Below, piece after piece: positions 33,951 to 42,302 of a DNA stretch of 42,302 bases. Under the pieces are notes generated by a model, which made no database searches, was not told the DNA's origin, and was given only the letters and a program-made list of their open reading frames with translations. Position 1 is the first letter of the stretch. Every line of letters starts with the position of its first letter. A program made the translations under genes and the position numbers. The stretch is taken from the NCBI GenBank assembly GCA_002898735.1, contig BEHY01000018.1, positions 1 through 42,302 on the forward strand, read 5' to 3'. Source of the stretch: Candidatus Thermoflexus japonica. GTDB lineage: Bacteria; Chloroflexota; Anaerolineae; Thermoflexales; Thermoflexaceae.

Positions 33951-34710
33951 TCTCCGTTCCTCCAGATCGAGGTCCCTGCATCCATGATAACGCAACCCGG
34001 TCCCGCCTGGATCGATCCCCCGGGCGGATCAAACCGAAATCGAAGCGGCCAGACACGGCGATGGCCCGGATGAGACTTCCGCTGCTCCGCCTCCGTCCGG
34101 GAAGCGCTGCGGAGACGTCGGAGAGGCCCCCGGGGTCCCCGGAAGCCCGAAGATCTCCGCGCGAAGCCCAGCCTGAAAGCGGCCCTGCTCGGGATCAAGG
34201 GCGCGATCCCCCGGGGATCGCCGTGGCGAGGTCGGAAAGGCCCTCCTCCTGCCCGCTCAAAGGGTCGGTGGAGCCGGCGACGAAGCCGCCCGCCTTCCCG
34301 TCCCTCAAGGAGAGCGGATTCCGCGTTATGGTGCCCCGGGCGACGGCGGAAAGCTGTCAACTGAAAAATTATATCTCAATTGTTGTCCCCCTTCCCACGC
34401 TGGGGCAACGAGCTCGCTTACGCAGTTCTTATACGGACCCCGTAAGATTACGGGTGGCCTTCGAAGGATAGCCGCCGGAAGGCAACGTCCGGGAACACGG
34501 CCCCTGCTGCCGCGCCCTGGGTGGGTTGCGCCCCTGATGGTTGCTCCCTGGCCGATGGGACTCCGACCCGGTGGAAGGATCCGGGGGTAGATCCCGTCGA
34601 TCTCCGGCTTCCTCAACCCATAACCGGACAGCGCACCACGCTCTATAAGCCCTTTTCAGGAGGGCGGCTGGTGCCGCCTTTCCGAACCTGTCCGTGGGAG
34701 GGGGAGCGCG
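33951..34710. other. Long intergenic region between secG and the MFS gene
   Basis: About 760 bases. An AT-rich patch (about 34360-34385) contains a minus-strand TATAAT, possibly the secG promoter, with no clear -35. At 34439-34454 is a perfect 7+2+7 inverted repeat CCCGTAA-GA-TTACGGG. The remainder is GC-rich with no convincing frame, tRNA or known riboswitch pattern. Confidence 0.35.
34439..34454. promoter_or_regulatory. 16-base inverted repeat, possible operator
   Basis: CCCGTAA GA TTACGGG, perfect arms, 260 bases upstream of the MFS gene and close after a TATACG element. No U-run follows, so an operator is likelier than a terminator. Confidence 0.35.
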
Positions 34711-35952
34711 ATGCGGACGTTACAGCGATCCCATTCCACGCGGAATGTCCGGCTCTTCCTCATCGCCCTGGCGCTGCACGGGTTGAGCAGCGCCATTTAC
34801 GGGCTCTGGTTCAATCTGCACCTGCTGGATCTGGGGTATCCCCGGGGACTTATGGGCGTGTTCAACGCCCTGCCCTCGGCCATCGCCCTGGGGATCGGCC
34901 TGCCCGCGGGATGGTGGGCGGATCGCATCGGCCGCCGGCCGATGCTGATCATCGGAGGCCTGATGATGGCGATTGGGACCGTAGGGGTAGGCCTGGGGAT
35001 CTCTCCGGTGTGGGTGGGGCTGGGGGTCGGCCTCATCGGGGCCGGATACAACCTGTTTTTCATCGCTTATGCCCCGTTTCTGACCGAGAACGCCTCCGGG
35101 TCGGAGCGCACCCGCCTGTTCGCCCTTTCCTCGGCGGTTCTGTTCTGGGCCGGCTTCCTGGGCGAGGGGATCGGCAGCGTGCTGCCCGATCTTTTCCGGA
35201 CCCTCGCACCGTTGGGCCCCACGATCTACGCCGGGCCGATCCTCTTCACCGCCCTTTTAGACTTCCTGGCCGTGCTTCCTCTTCTGGGGATCCGGGAGGT
35301 CCCTCGTATGTCCCATGGGAACCCGACGGCCGGATGGCCGAAGCGGGCCCTGCGGGGTCCAGCGGTTCGCATGGCCTTCCCGAATTTCCTGCTGGGGATG
35401 GGCGCGGCGCTGAGCATTCCTTTCCTGAATGTTTATTTCCATGAACGTTATCAGCTGGATGATTCGACCCTGGGCGTTCTGTTCGCGCTGACCTCGGCGT
35501 TCACCGGGTTGGCCACGCTCTTTGCTCCACCCATCGCCCGATGGATCGGACGGATCGCTACGGTGGCGCTGACCCAGGGGCTCTCCGTCGGGTTCCTGAT
35601 CGGCATGGCCCTGACGGATCAGGCCGCCCTGGCCGCGCTGGCGATGGTGTTGCGGGGAGCCCTGATGAACATGGCTTCTCCCCTCTATATGGAGTTCTGT
35701 ATGGAGCAGGTTCCCGCAACTGAGCGGGCCGCCGTGAGTGGGGTTCTGAACCTGACCTGGGAAGCGGGATGGATGGTCGGGGCAGCCCTCTCCGGTTTCC
35801 TCCAGCAACAATACGGGCTGGCCTCGATGCTTCTGGCCACTGCGGTGCTCTATGGCGCAGGAACGGCCTATCCGTATCTGGCCTTCGCCGCCCATGATCG
35901 GGTGGAGGTCGCTTACCCCCAGCGGGCCGTCCGGCGGCAGGTTTCCTGCTGA
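34711..35952 (+). CDS. MFS transporter
   Basis: Secondary transporter, 413 residues, about 12 transmembrane helices. The cytoplasmic loop motif A appears as AGWWADRIGRRPMLIIGGL between helices 2 and 3, and a second copy as APPIARWIGRIAT after helix 8. GGAGGGGGA precedes the ATG. Transport direction and substrate unknown; EmrB- or YfmO-like efflux is as likely as sugar uptake. Followed by a strong hairpin. Confidence 0.9.
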   Translation: MRTLQRSHSTRNVRLFLIALALHGLSSAIYGLWFNLHLLDLGYPRGLMGVFNALPSAIALGIGLPAGWWADRIGRRPMLIIGGLMMAIGTVGVGLGISPVWVGLGVGLIGAGYNLFFIAYAPFLTENASGSERTRLFALSSAVLFWAGFLGEGIGSVLPDLFRTLAPLGPTIYAGPILFTALLDFLAVLPLLGIREVPRMSHGNPTAGWPKRALRGPAVRMAFPNFLLGMGAALSIPFLNVYFHERYQLDDSTLGVLFALTSAFTGLATLFAPPIARWIGRIATVALTQGLSVGFLIGMALTDQAALAALAMVLRGALMNMASPLYMEFCMEQVPATERAAVSGVLNLTWEAGWMVGAALSGFLQQQYGLASMLLATAVLYGAGTAYPYLAFAAHDRVEVAYPQRAVRRQVSC

Positions 35953-35987
35953 GCAGGGGTTGCGCGGCGGGTTTTCCTTCAGGGGGA

Positions 35988-36024
35988 AAGCCGGGCCGGG
36001 GACCCTGGATGCCCGGCCCGGCTT
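35988..36024 (+). terminator. Hairpin terminator after the MFS gene
   Basis: Perfect 13-bp stem (35988-36000 with 36012-36024), 11-base loop, then TTCC; it has no long U-run but a very stable stem. Confidence 0.6.
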
Positions 36025-36149
36025 CCATTGGAAAAGCGATGTGGGACGCGTTCAGAAGTGGACGCGCCCCGGGTAGCTGCAGTAAAATGGCTTCAGAATC
36101 CCGCAGGTAAGTCTGGAGGGATTCCTGGACCCTGGCGAAGGGGGCCTGG

Positions 36150-37130
36150 ATGGTGATCGATCAGTTCGGACGGCATATCCGCTACCTGCGGATCTCCCTG
36201 ACGGATCGCTGCAATCTCCGCTGCGTCTACTGTATGCCGGAGAAGATGGTTTTCCTCCCCCGCGAAGAGCTCCTCACGGATGAGGAATTGATCCGGCTGG
36301 CCCGCCTCTTCGCCGAACTGGGTTTCGATAAGATCCGCCTTACCGGTGGCGAACCCACGGTTCGCCCGAACCTCGTGGAGCTGGTCGCCCGAATGGCCGC
36401 CCTCCCCGGGATACGCGAGATCTCCATGACCACCAATGGCCTGCGGCTGAAGGCCCTCGCGGAGCCCCTGGCCCGGGCGGGCCTGAAGCGGGTGAATGTC
36501 AGTCTGGACACCCTGGACCCGGAGAAGTTCCGACGGATCACCCGGTGGGGCCGGCTGGAGGACGTCTGGGAGGGCATTCTCGCCGCCGAGGCCGCCGGGC
36601 TCACCCCCATTAAGCTGAACGCCGTGGTGGTGCGGGGCTATAACGACCAGGACCTGGTGGATCTCGCCGCCCTGACCCTCACCCGCCCCTGGCAGGTCCG
36701 CTTCATTGAGGTGATGCCTTTCGCCGATGTGGCCTCCTTCGCCCAGCAGGTGGTGGTTCCCACGGCGGAGATGATCCGGATCCTGGAAGGGGAATTCGGC
36801 CCCCTGGAGCCGGTCAACGATGGCCGTCTGGATGGCGAGGCCCGGGTCTATCGGATTCGGGGTGCGATCGGATCGGTGGGGTTCATCAGCCCGGTCAGCG
36901 AGCCTTTCTGCGCCCAGTGCAATCGGGTTCGCCTCACGGCGGAAGGACGGCTTCGCCTGTGTCTGCTGCGGGATGACGAGGTGGATCTGCGGGAACCGCT
37001 GCGCAGCGGCGCGAGCGATGAGGAGTTGAAAGCGCTGATCCGGTCCGCCATCTGGCGCAAGCCGTGGGGCCATGGCCTTCCCGAAGGGGTCATCCCGATG
37101 GCCCGGGTGATGAGCCAGATCGGGGGATGA
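36150..37130 (+). CDS. moaA: GTP 3',8-cyclase MoaA
   Basis: Radical-SAM enzyme of the first step of molybdenum cofactor synthesis, converting GTP to the cyclised precursor that MoaC then processes. 326 residues. N-terminal cluster Cys 21, 25, 28 (DRCNLRCVYCMPE); RLTGGEPTVRP; second cluster in the C-terminal region (FCAQCNRVRLTAEGRLRLC, about 252-269); the protein ends in the essential Gly-Gly. GGGGG precedes the ATG. No other moa gene is adjacent, but the window's molybdenum hydroxylase needs this cofactor. Confidence 0.96.
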   Translation: MVIDQFGRHIRYLRISLTDRCNLRCVYCMPEKMVFLPREELLTDEELIRLARLFAELGFDKIRLTGGEPTVRPNLVELVARMAALPGIREISMTTNGLRLKALAEPLARAGLKRVNVSLDTLDPEKFRRITRWGRLEDVWEGILAAEAAGLTPIKLNAVVVRGYNDQDLVDLAALTLTRPWQVRFIEVMPFADVASFAQQVVVPTAEMIRILEGEFGPLEPVNDGRLDGEARVYRIRGAIGSVGFISPVSEPFCAQCNRVRLTAEGRLRLCLLRDDEVDLREPLRSGASDEELKALIRSAIWRKPWGHGLPEGVIPMARVMSQIGG

Positions 37131-37155
37131 AGTGCGGGCCGGTTCGGTCGCTCTC

Positions 37156-39342
37156 TCATGGTTTGACCTCCACGACGAGCGCGGATTGCCATCGCAATGA
37201 GGGATCCTCTCCTTCCCCCAGCGCGACCTCCAGGGCATAACGGCCGGGCGCGCATGGCATCCGGATGCGATAGCGTGTCCGCCATCGCTCCCCGGGGCCC
37301 CAGGCCCGGTCGGGCTGGGCGGGGTTCCACGGTTCCGTGATGGAAACCTCTCCGATGCGAAGGCTCACCTGATTCGAAGCCGGATGCCCGTCCACCCGCC
37401 ACCACAGCGCCAGGGTGAGGGGCTGGCACGCCCGGGGTTCCCCCTCGAGATCCACATGGGTCAGCGCCAGGCCGGGCCATTGCGCTCGCGGAGGGCTTTC
37501 CCATCGGGGATCCACATATGGCCTCTCAGGAGCCGACAGGTCCACCGGATTCAGCTGCGCGGCCAGCCACACCTGATCGCCCCGGTAAACCACCAGGCGG
37601 GGCCGGTAGCGACCCGGTGGGGTGCCCACCTGCGCCTGGACCGCGTAGCGGGCGAGAACGACGCGGGGCCACGGCCATCGGGCCGTATCCCATGTCTCGC
37701 CCCCCAGCGCGCCATCCCATTGCCCCCACAGGGTGCCGTTTTCCTGTTCCAGGCGGAGGGAGACCCGCAGGCCGGAGGGAAGGGGCCCGGTGGTCCGCCA
37801 TCCCGCGATCACGGAAAGGGGGCGATCGGCCGGCAGGATTCCTCCCGGAAGTCCATAACCCAGCCAGATCAGGTGGGGGCCAATCGGCTGGCCCGGGTGA
37901 CCGAACAGGGCCTGAGGATCCTCGGGCAGTGGGCGGAATCTCTCCCATATAAAATGCCGAACCCGGATCCCTCCGACAAAGGTGAAGGTCTCGAGCTCAT
38001 CGCCGATCCAGTCGAGGGCTGCGGCCGTGACCTGGGCTGGATCGTTGATCTCGTCCCCCCATTGCACCAGCCATGCCCCGCGTGTCCCGGCAAGGGCACG
38101 GTTCAGAACCGGCGCCACCGCCTCGTAATCCAGCACATGCCGCACATCCGCCACCGGGATCGCCGGCAATGGGATCGGCGTGGTGGTGGAGGCGTAAGCC
38201 TGATAAGCCGGGAGGGCGAATCCGCTGGCCAGCACCACGGCCTCCTGCGGCCCTTTCCGGGCCTCCACCGTCCGGACCGCGCCTCGCCAGTCGTCTTTGA
38301 CCTGCTCCGCATGGCCCAGGGCCCAGATCAAAGCCGGCAGGGCGAAGAGGCCCCACGCCGCCAGGGCCGGCAGGAAAGCTCCCCGCGCGCGCCGAAGCCC
38401 GTCGGCCCAGCCCAGCGCCACCGGCAGCCAGAACCCGATGGCGGCGCCGATGAAGTAGTGGGGATGGAACTTGGGGTTTCCGTATAGAAGGCCCAGGCCC
38501 ACCGTAAGGGGAAGAAGGCCAAGGGTCAGAAACAGGGAACGCGCCGCTCGCCGGCGAAGCCCGGAGATCAGCCCGATCCCGGCGATGCCGGCGCCCGCCA
38601 TCAGGCCAGGGATCCATGGCGACCCATCCGGCGGAACGAACCCGGCCATCCGGGCCTGCAGGCCCTGGGCCTCCCAGAGGATCACCAGGATTCGCCCGGG
38701 GTCCAGGGTTCCTGGCCAGAATGCCCCCTGCGTCCGTCCCACCCACAGCGCGTGGAGCGCGCCGGGGATCGCCCCGATGAGAAGGACGACCGCTCGAGGG
38801 ATCCAGGCGGACCCCCATGGGAGCCCGAGAAGCAGGATCCCCGGGACCATCCAGAGCATCGCATAGTGCGTGTAGATCCCGGCCAGGGCGGCGAACAGGG
38901 CCAGGTGGAAGGAGCCCCGGACCATCCCATACAGGACCAGGGCAGCCCAGAACCCCAGCGCCGCATACATTCGCGCCTCCCGGGATTCCCAGACCCAGAA
39001 AGGAAGGGTGGCGGCCAGAACCAGCGCGGTGATCCGGGCCATCGGCGAACGTTCGATCCGCCCGGCGGTGGCGGCGAACAGCACCGCCATCAGCGTCCCG
39101 GCCATCACCGAGGGAAAGCGAACAGCGAACTCGGAGGAGCCTGCGAGGGCCATCCAGAGCCGGAGCGTTAGATAGAAAAGGGGCGGATGGGCGTCCACCG
39201 GTTGCCAGATCTGATGGCGGGCCAGATCGACGCTGAACGCCTCGTCATACCAGAGGCTGGCTGCGCCCAGCCGGTAAACCCGCAGGCCGAACGCCAGCCC
39301 GATCAGGGCCAGAGATAGGGCCATCCATCCCCAGCGTTTCAT
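37156..39342 (-). CDS. GT-C membrane glycosyltransferase (GT39/ArnT-like) with C-terminal extension
   Basis: 728 residues, about ten transmembrane helices in the first 360, with the GT-C-type acidic motif YDEAFS in the first extracellular loop (near residue 33) and a DAHPPLFY motif, typical of dolichol-phosphate-mannose and ArnT-like transferases that use a lipid-phosphate sugar. The C-terminal half (about 370-728) is soluble and extracytoplasmic, with beta-rich stretches such as YVDPRWESPPRAQWPGLALTHVDLEGEPRACQPLTLALWW. It overlaps the upstream GT4 gene by four bases (ATGA). The lipid-sugar donor is plausibly made by the DPM1-like gene at 40660. Confidence 0.85.
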   Translation of the reverse strand: MKRWGWMALSLALIGLAFGLRVYRLGAASLWYDEAFSVDLARHQIWQPVDAHPPLFYLTLRLWMALAGSSEFAVRFPSVMAGTLMAVLFAATAGRIERSPMARITALVLAATLPFWVWESREARMYAALGFWAALVLYGMVRGSFHLALFAALAGIYTHYAMLWMVPGILLLGLPWGSAWIPRAVVLLIGAIPGALHALWVGRTQGAFWPGTLDPGRILVILWEAQGLQARMAGFVPPDGSPWIPGLMAGAGIAGIGLISGLRRRAARSLFLTLGLLPLTVGLGLLYGNPKFHPHYFIGAAIGFWLPVALGWADGLRRARGAFLPALAAWGLFALPALIWALGHAEQVKDDWRGAVRTVEARKGPQEAVVLASGFALPAYQAYASTTTPIPLPAIPVADVRHVLDYEAVAPVLNRALAGTRGAWLVQWGDEINDPAQVTAAALDWIGDELETFTFVGGIRVRHFIWERFRPLPEDPQALFGHPGQPIGPHLIWLGYGLPGGILPADRPLSVIAGWRTTGPLPSGLRVSLRLEQENGTLWGQWDGALGGETWDTARWPWPRVVLARYAVQAQVGTPPGRYRPRLVVYRGDQVWLAAQLNPVDLSAPERPYVDPRWESPPRAQWPGLALTHVDLEGEPRACQPLTLALWWRVDGHPASNQVSLRIGEVSITEPWNPAQPDRAWGPGERWRTRYRIRMPCAPGRYALEVALGEGEDPSLRWQSALVVEVKP

Positions 39343-40505
39343 CCCTGCGGCCTCACGCCCAGCGACTGGAAGACCTCTTCCACCTGAGCGGCGATTCGTT
39401 CCCAGGAGAACTGCTCCGCCAGCGCCCGCGCCCCCCGCTCCAGCCCAGCCCGCAGGAGGGGATCCTCCAGGACGCGCCGGATGGCGCGGGCGAGCGCCTC
39501 CGGATCTCCCGGCGGGATCATAAGGATCGGATCGCCCATCTGGAGTTCCGGGATCGGGACGCGGGGGAAGGTGCTGATCACTGCCCGCCCGTGGGCCAGG
39601 GCCGCCATCAGCGTTCCCCGCCGGAAGGAAACCCCATCCCGATAGGGCAGGGCGCAGAGATCCACCGCGGCGAAGGCGAGGGAGATTTCCTCCGGCGGGC
39701 GGTAACCGGTCTCCCAGACGCGCCCCCGCAATCCCAGCTCATGGATCCGTTGACGGCACCAGGCCGCGTAACCGCGCTGGGAGGGATCGCTGGGGGCCAC
39801 CGTTGCGCCGATGTGCACCAGGCCGACCGTCATCCCCTCCCGCGCAAGCGCGGCGATGGCCTCCAGCAAAATATCGAAACCCTTCGATGGGTGCAGGAAG
39901 CCGAAAAAGCCCACCAGAGGGAGATCCTCGGGGAACCCCAGGCGTGCGCGGGCGCTCCGAGGAGGGGGGAGGTCGGATGGGGGGGTGATGTTGCTGCCGA
40001 TCGGGATGCGCCAGAGGGGGCGGATCCCCACGGCGCGCAGGGCCGCTTCGTCCTCATGGTTGGTGACGATCACCCCATCCGCCCGGCGGGCCAGGAGGCG
40101 GATGCTCCACGCTCGCAGCGGGCCGGCTTTCGGGAACAGGTAAGGGACCCGCAGATCGTGGAAGGTGACCACGATGGGGATCCCCCTCAGCCATGGCCGC
40201 GCGATCGCCGGCCAGAGGTTCATCGCCCCGCCCAGCCCATAGGCCGCCGCCTGATACTGGAGCAGGACGCCGTCCGGCCGCCAGGCGCGCAGCGAGCGTC
40301 CCAGGGTGAACCAGGCCCGGGCATCCCAGCGCCGGACAACCCGGAAGACCGGGAAGGGGGAAGGTGCGTCCCCTTCGCCGCGGCGATCGGTCCATACGGC
40401 CACCGTATGGCCCCGGGCCTGCAGGGCCCGGGCCAGTTCACGCGTGTAATCGCCGACGCCCCCGGGAAGAGGCGGGTATTCGCCGGTGATCAGGGCCAGC
40501 CGCAA
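39339..40505 (-). CDS. GT4 family glycosyltransferase
   Basis: 388-residue GT-B enzyme. N-terminal Gly-rich loop EYPPLPGGVGDYTRELA, acceptor domain, then donor domain with VGFFGFLHPSKGFDILLEA and a late GPYRDGVSFRRGTLMAALAHGRAVI, where GT4 members usually have an EGFG-type motif; here the Glu is replaced by a RRGT stretch, so nucleotide-sugar contacts may differ. Overlaps the downstream GT-C gene. Probably cytoplasmic, building part of a cell-surface glycan. Confidence 0.88.
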   Translation of the reverse strand: MRLALITGEYPPLPGGVGDYTRELARALQARGHTVAVWTDRRGEGDAPSPFPVFRVVRRWDARAWFTLGRSLRAWRPDGVLLQYQAAAYGLGGAMNLWPAIARPWLRGIPIVVTFHDLRVPYLFPKAGPLRAWSIRLLARRADGVIVTNHEDEAALRAVGIRPLWRIPIGSNITPPSDLPPPRSARARLGFPEDLPLVGFFGFLHPSKGFDILLEAIAALAREGMTVGLVHIGATVAPSDPSQRGYAAWCRQRIHELGLRGRVWETGYRPPEEISLAFAAVDLCALPYRDGVSFRRGTLMAALAHGRAVISTFPRVPIPELQMGDPILMIPPGDPEALARAIRRVLEDPLLRAGLERGARALAEQFSWERIAAQVEEVFQSLGVRPQG

Positions 40506-40585
40506 AGGGCCATCCCTCCTGATCCAGGAGAATGCTCGAAGGGCTCAGAGGCCTGCCAGGCCATACGGAGCCCTTCCACCCCGGA

Positions 40586-40591
40586 TATAAT
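40586..40591 (+). promoter_or_regulatory. Possible -10 element of the DPM1-like/sigma operon
   Basis: Exact TATAAT about 70 bases before the DPM1-like gene, in the divergent gap; no recognisable -35. Confidence 0.35.
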
Positions 40592-40659
40592 AAGGACTTG
40601 CCTGACCGAACTTTCAGGAAGAGAGCAACTCCAGGCGGGTCCGGAGGAGCAAAAGGATC

Positions 40660-41343
40660 ATGCGGCTTTCCGTGATTATCCCAGTATATAACGAGCGGGC
40701 GACGATCCGGGAGATCCTCAGACAGGTTCGGGCGGTGGGCCTGGCGGATGAGATCATTGTGGTGGATGACGGCTCCACCGATGGGACGCGGGAGATCCTG
40801 GAGGAGGAAGCCCGGAACGGGGACATTCGGGTGATCTACCACGAACGGAACATGGGAAAAGGGGCAGCGGTGCGGACCGGCATCGCCCACGCCACGGGGG
40901 ACATCCTCCTGATCCAGGATGCGGACCTGGAATACGATCCGCGGGATTACCCCCACCTGATCCGCCCCATCCTGGAGGGGCGGGCCTCGGTCGTTTACGG
41001 CTCCCGTTTCCTGGGCCCTCGCAAAGCCATGCTCTTCTGGCACATGATCGGGAACAAGTTCCTCACGCTGATCACCAACCTGCTTTACGATGCGATCCTG
41101 AGCGACATGGAGACCGGCTATAAAGTGTTCCGGGCGGAGGTGGTGCGGGGCATCCCGCTGCGCGCCCGGGGGTTCGAGTTCGAACCGGAGATCACGGCCA
41201 AGATCCTCAAACGGGGCTACCGGATCTTCGAGGTGCCCATCTCTTACTACGGGCGGGAGTTCCGGGAGGGGAAGAAGATCCGCCCCATCCGCGATGGCCT
41301 GAAGGCCCTGTGGACCCTGATCAAGTATCGGTTCGTCGATTAA
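40660..41343 (+). CDS. GT2 glycosyltransferase, polyprenyl/dolichyl-phosphate sugar synthase (DPM1-like)
   Basis: Transfers a hexose from a nucleotide sugar to polyprenyl phosphate at the membrane face. 227 residues. GT2 motifs: VIIPVYNERATI, EIIVVDDGSTDGTREIL, RNMGKGAAVRTGI, LIQDADLEYDP (DxD), VVYGSRF, and the GYKVFRAEVV ... GFEFEPEITAKILKRGYRIFEVPI segment. No multi-helix tail, so it resembles soluble DPM1-like enzymes. GGAGGAG precedes the ATG. It likely supplies the lipid-linked sugar for the GT-C enzyme. Only three bases separate it from the sigma-factor gene. Confidence 0.92.
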   Translation: MRLSVIIPVYNERATIREILRQVRAVGLADEIIVVDDGSTDGTREILEEEARNGDIRVIYHERNMGKGAAVRTGIAHATGDILLIQDADLEYDPRDYPHLIRPILEGRASVVYGSRFLGPRKAMLFWHMIGNKFLTLITNLLYDAILSDMETGYKVFRAEVVRGIPLRARGFEFEPEITAKILKRGYRIFEVPISYYGREFREGKKIRPIRDGLKALWTLIKYRFVD

Positions 41344-41346
41344 CCC

Positions 41347-41958
41347 ATGAGCCCGTCCGCCCCATCTTCCGATGAAACGCGATGGATCGAGGCGGCCCGG
41401 TCCGGCGACCTGGAAGCCTTCAATGCGCTGATCCGCCGTTACCAGGATCGCCTCTATCATATTGCCTATCGCATCATGGGTGATCATGATTCGGCCGCCG
41501 ATGCGCTCCAGGAGGCGCTGATCGCCGCTTTCCGGGGGATCCGGGGGTTCCGCGGCGGCTCTTTCCTGGCATGGCTCACCCGCATCGTCACCAACGCATG
41601 CTACGATGAACTCCGCCGTCGCCGCCGCCGGCCTCAGGCCTCCCTCGAGGCGCTGTTCGTGGTGGATCAGGGGCCTGAAGCGGAGATGCTCCTTCCCCCG
41701 GTGGAGGGGCCGGAATTTTACGCGGAGCGCCAGGAGCTGGCCGACTGGATCCATCGCGCCATCCAGAGCCTTCCGGAAGATCAGCGGGTGGTCCTGGTGC
41801 TCTCCGACATCGAGGGGTATTCCTACGAGGAGATCGCGGAGATCCTGCGGGTGCCGCTGGGGACCGTCAAGTCCCGCCTGAGCCGGGCCCGCGCGCGGGT
41901 CCGGGATTTCCTGCTGGCTCACCGGGAACTTTTACCGGGAACAATACGTCCCTCTTGA
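41347..41958 (+). CDS. ECF-type RNA polymerase sigma factor
   Basis: 203 residues. Region 2 (about 22-90): AFNALIRRYQDRLYHIAYRIMGDHDSAADALQEALIAAFRGIRGFRGGSFLAWLTRIVTNACYDELRR; region 4 (about 140-195): LPEDQRVVLVLSDIEGYSYEEIAEILRVPLGTVKSRLSRARARVRDFL. A spacer with an acidic stretch lies between. Follows the DPM1-like gene with a three-base gap, so translationally coupled. The next gene is an anti-sigma factor, the usual arrangement for envelope-stress ECF regulation. Confidence 0.95.
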   Translation: MSPSAPSSDETRWIEAARSGDLEAFNALIRRYQDRLYHIAYRIMGDHDSAADALQEALIAAFRGIRGFRGGSFLAWLTRIVTNACYDELRRRRRRPQASLEALFVVDQGPEAEMLLPPVEGPEFYAERQELADWIHRAIQSLPEDQRVVLVLSDIEGYSYEEIAEILRVPLGTVKSRLSRARARVRDFLLAHRELLPGTIRPS

Positions 41959-42071
41959 AGGGCCGGCGATGATTCCGACTTTCCTGGAAAGAAGGAGGCT
42001 CAGAATCCGATGGGGTGCCGAAGGGGCCTGGCCTTGTTCTCAGAATACCTCAACCCTCTGTGTGGTTCAGG

Positions 42072-42302
42072 ATGCCGCTCTTCCGTCTGAAAGTGGACGA
42101 ACATCGGTGGGTTCAGGATCGGCTTTCCCTGTATCTGGATAACCGCCTGGAGCCCGAGGAACGGGCGCGGGTGGAAGCGCATCTGCGCACATGTGAAACA
42201 TGCGCCCGGTCGTGGGAGACCCTCCGCTGGACCGTTCAGGCGATCCGGGCGCTGCCGCCTGTGCGAGCGCCCCGTTCCTTCGCGATCGGACCGGAGCAGG
42301 TC
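42072..42302 (+). CDS. Anti-sigma factor, zf-HC2 domain (partial)
   Basis: Runs off the right edge after 77 codons. The N-terminus has the zinc-binding anti-sigma pattern: LSLYLDNRLEPEERARVEAHLRTCETCARSWETLR, with H-x3-C-x2-C (HLRTCETC) and the preceding Asp/Glu helix. It would bind and inactivate the ECF sigma factor encoded 113 bases upstream; a membrane helix may follow beyond the window. Shine-Dalgarno is weak. Confidence 0.8.
   Translation, partial: MPLFRLKVDEHRWVQDRLSLYLDNRLEPEERARVEAHLRTCETCARSWETLRWTVQAIRALPPVRAPRSFAIGPEQV

Overview
The window is GC-rich bacterial chromosome carrying ordinary housekeeping genes (priA, rimO, coaE, moaA, secG) interleaved with transport, glycosylation and regulatory genes. 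Gene style, a TreT-type trehalose operon, DUF433/DUF5615 and insertion-sequence relics, and an attC-like site fit a Chloroflexota genome, possibly a thermophile related to Thermoflexus or Anaerolineae. That placement is an inference from recalled gene style; no phylogeny was computed.

Layout. 1-794: no convincing gene, but an attC-like folded site. 795-1559: a lone FecE/BtuD-type ABC ATPase. 1841-7323: a LacI-regulated sugar operon (regulator, lipoprotein binding protein, two permeases, trehalose synthase TreT) with a near-consensus promoter and a palindromic operator. 7355-10271 (minus): an operon of MBL hydrolase, a degenerate TrpC-like barrel, 3-methyladenine glycosylase and an EVE protein. 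10405-12068: a convergent short-chain dehydrogenase and HAD phosphatase. 12454-17902: an island with visibly different codon use: a two-component system, a phased array of GAAAC/GTTTC boxes, a 14-cysteine double-psi-barrel protein, a Tat-exported protein, a small gene with an in-frame TGA, and a propeller lipoprotein. 18042-22196: rimO and priA. 22445-26243: xanthine-dehydrogenase-type hydroxylase in two genes, including a FAD-[2Fe-2S] fusion. 26561-28672: coaE, a GNAT, and small proteins. 28816-29007 (minus): a probable structured non-coding RNA with its own promoter and terminator. 29298-30321: decayed DUF433/DUF5615 pair and transposase relic. 30683-33950: an unknown protein, then (minus) secG, a family-5 solute-binding protein and a membrane-anchored thioredoxin-like gene interrupted by one in-frame TGA. 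34711-42302: MFS transporter, moaA, three glycosyltransferases, ECF sigma factor and the start of its anti-sigma factor.

The strongest unusual signal is the thioredoxin-like gene at 31362-31856. Its in-frame TGA sits exactly at the first Cys of a CxxC motif and is followed by a hairpin that fits the bacterial SECIS model, so it reads as an unrecognised selenoprotein and not as a broken gene. Second is the 12.4-17.9 kb island, where six pentamers spaced by one helical turn lie directly between the sensor kinase and the promoter of the cysteine-rich secreted-protein genes. This suggests a self-contained sensory and envelope module.
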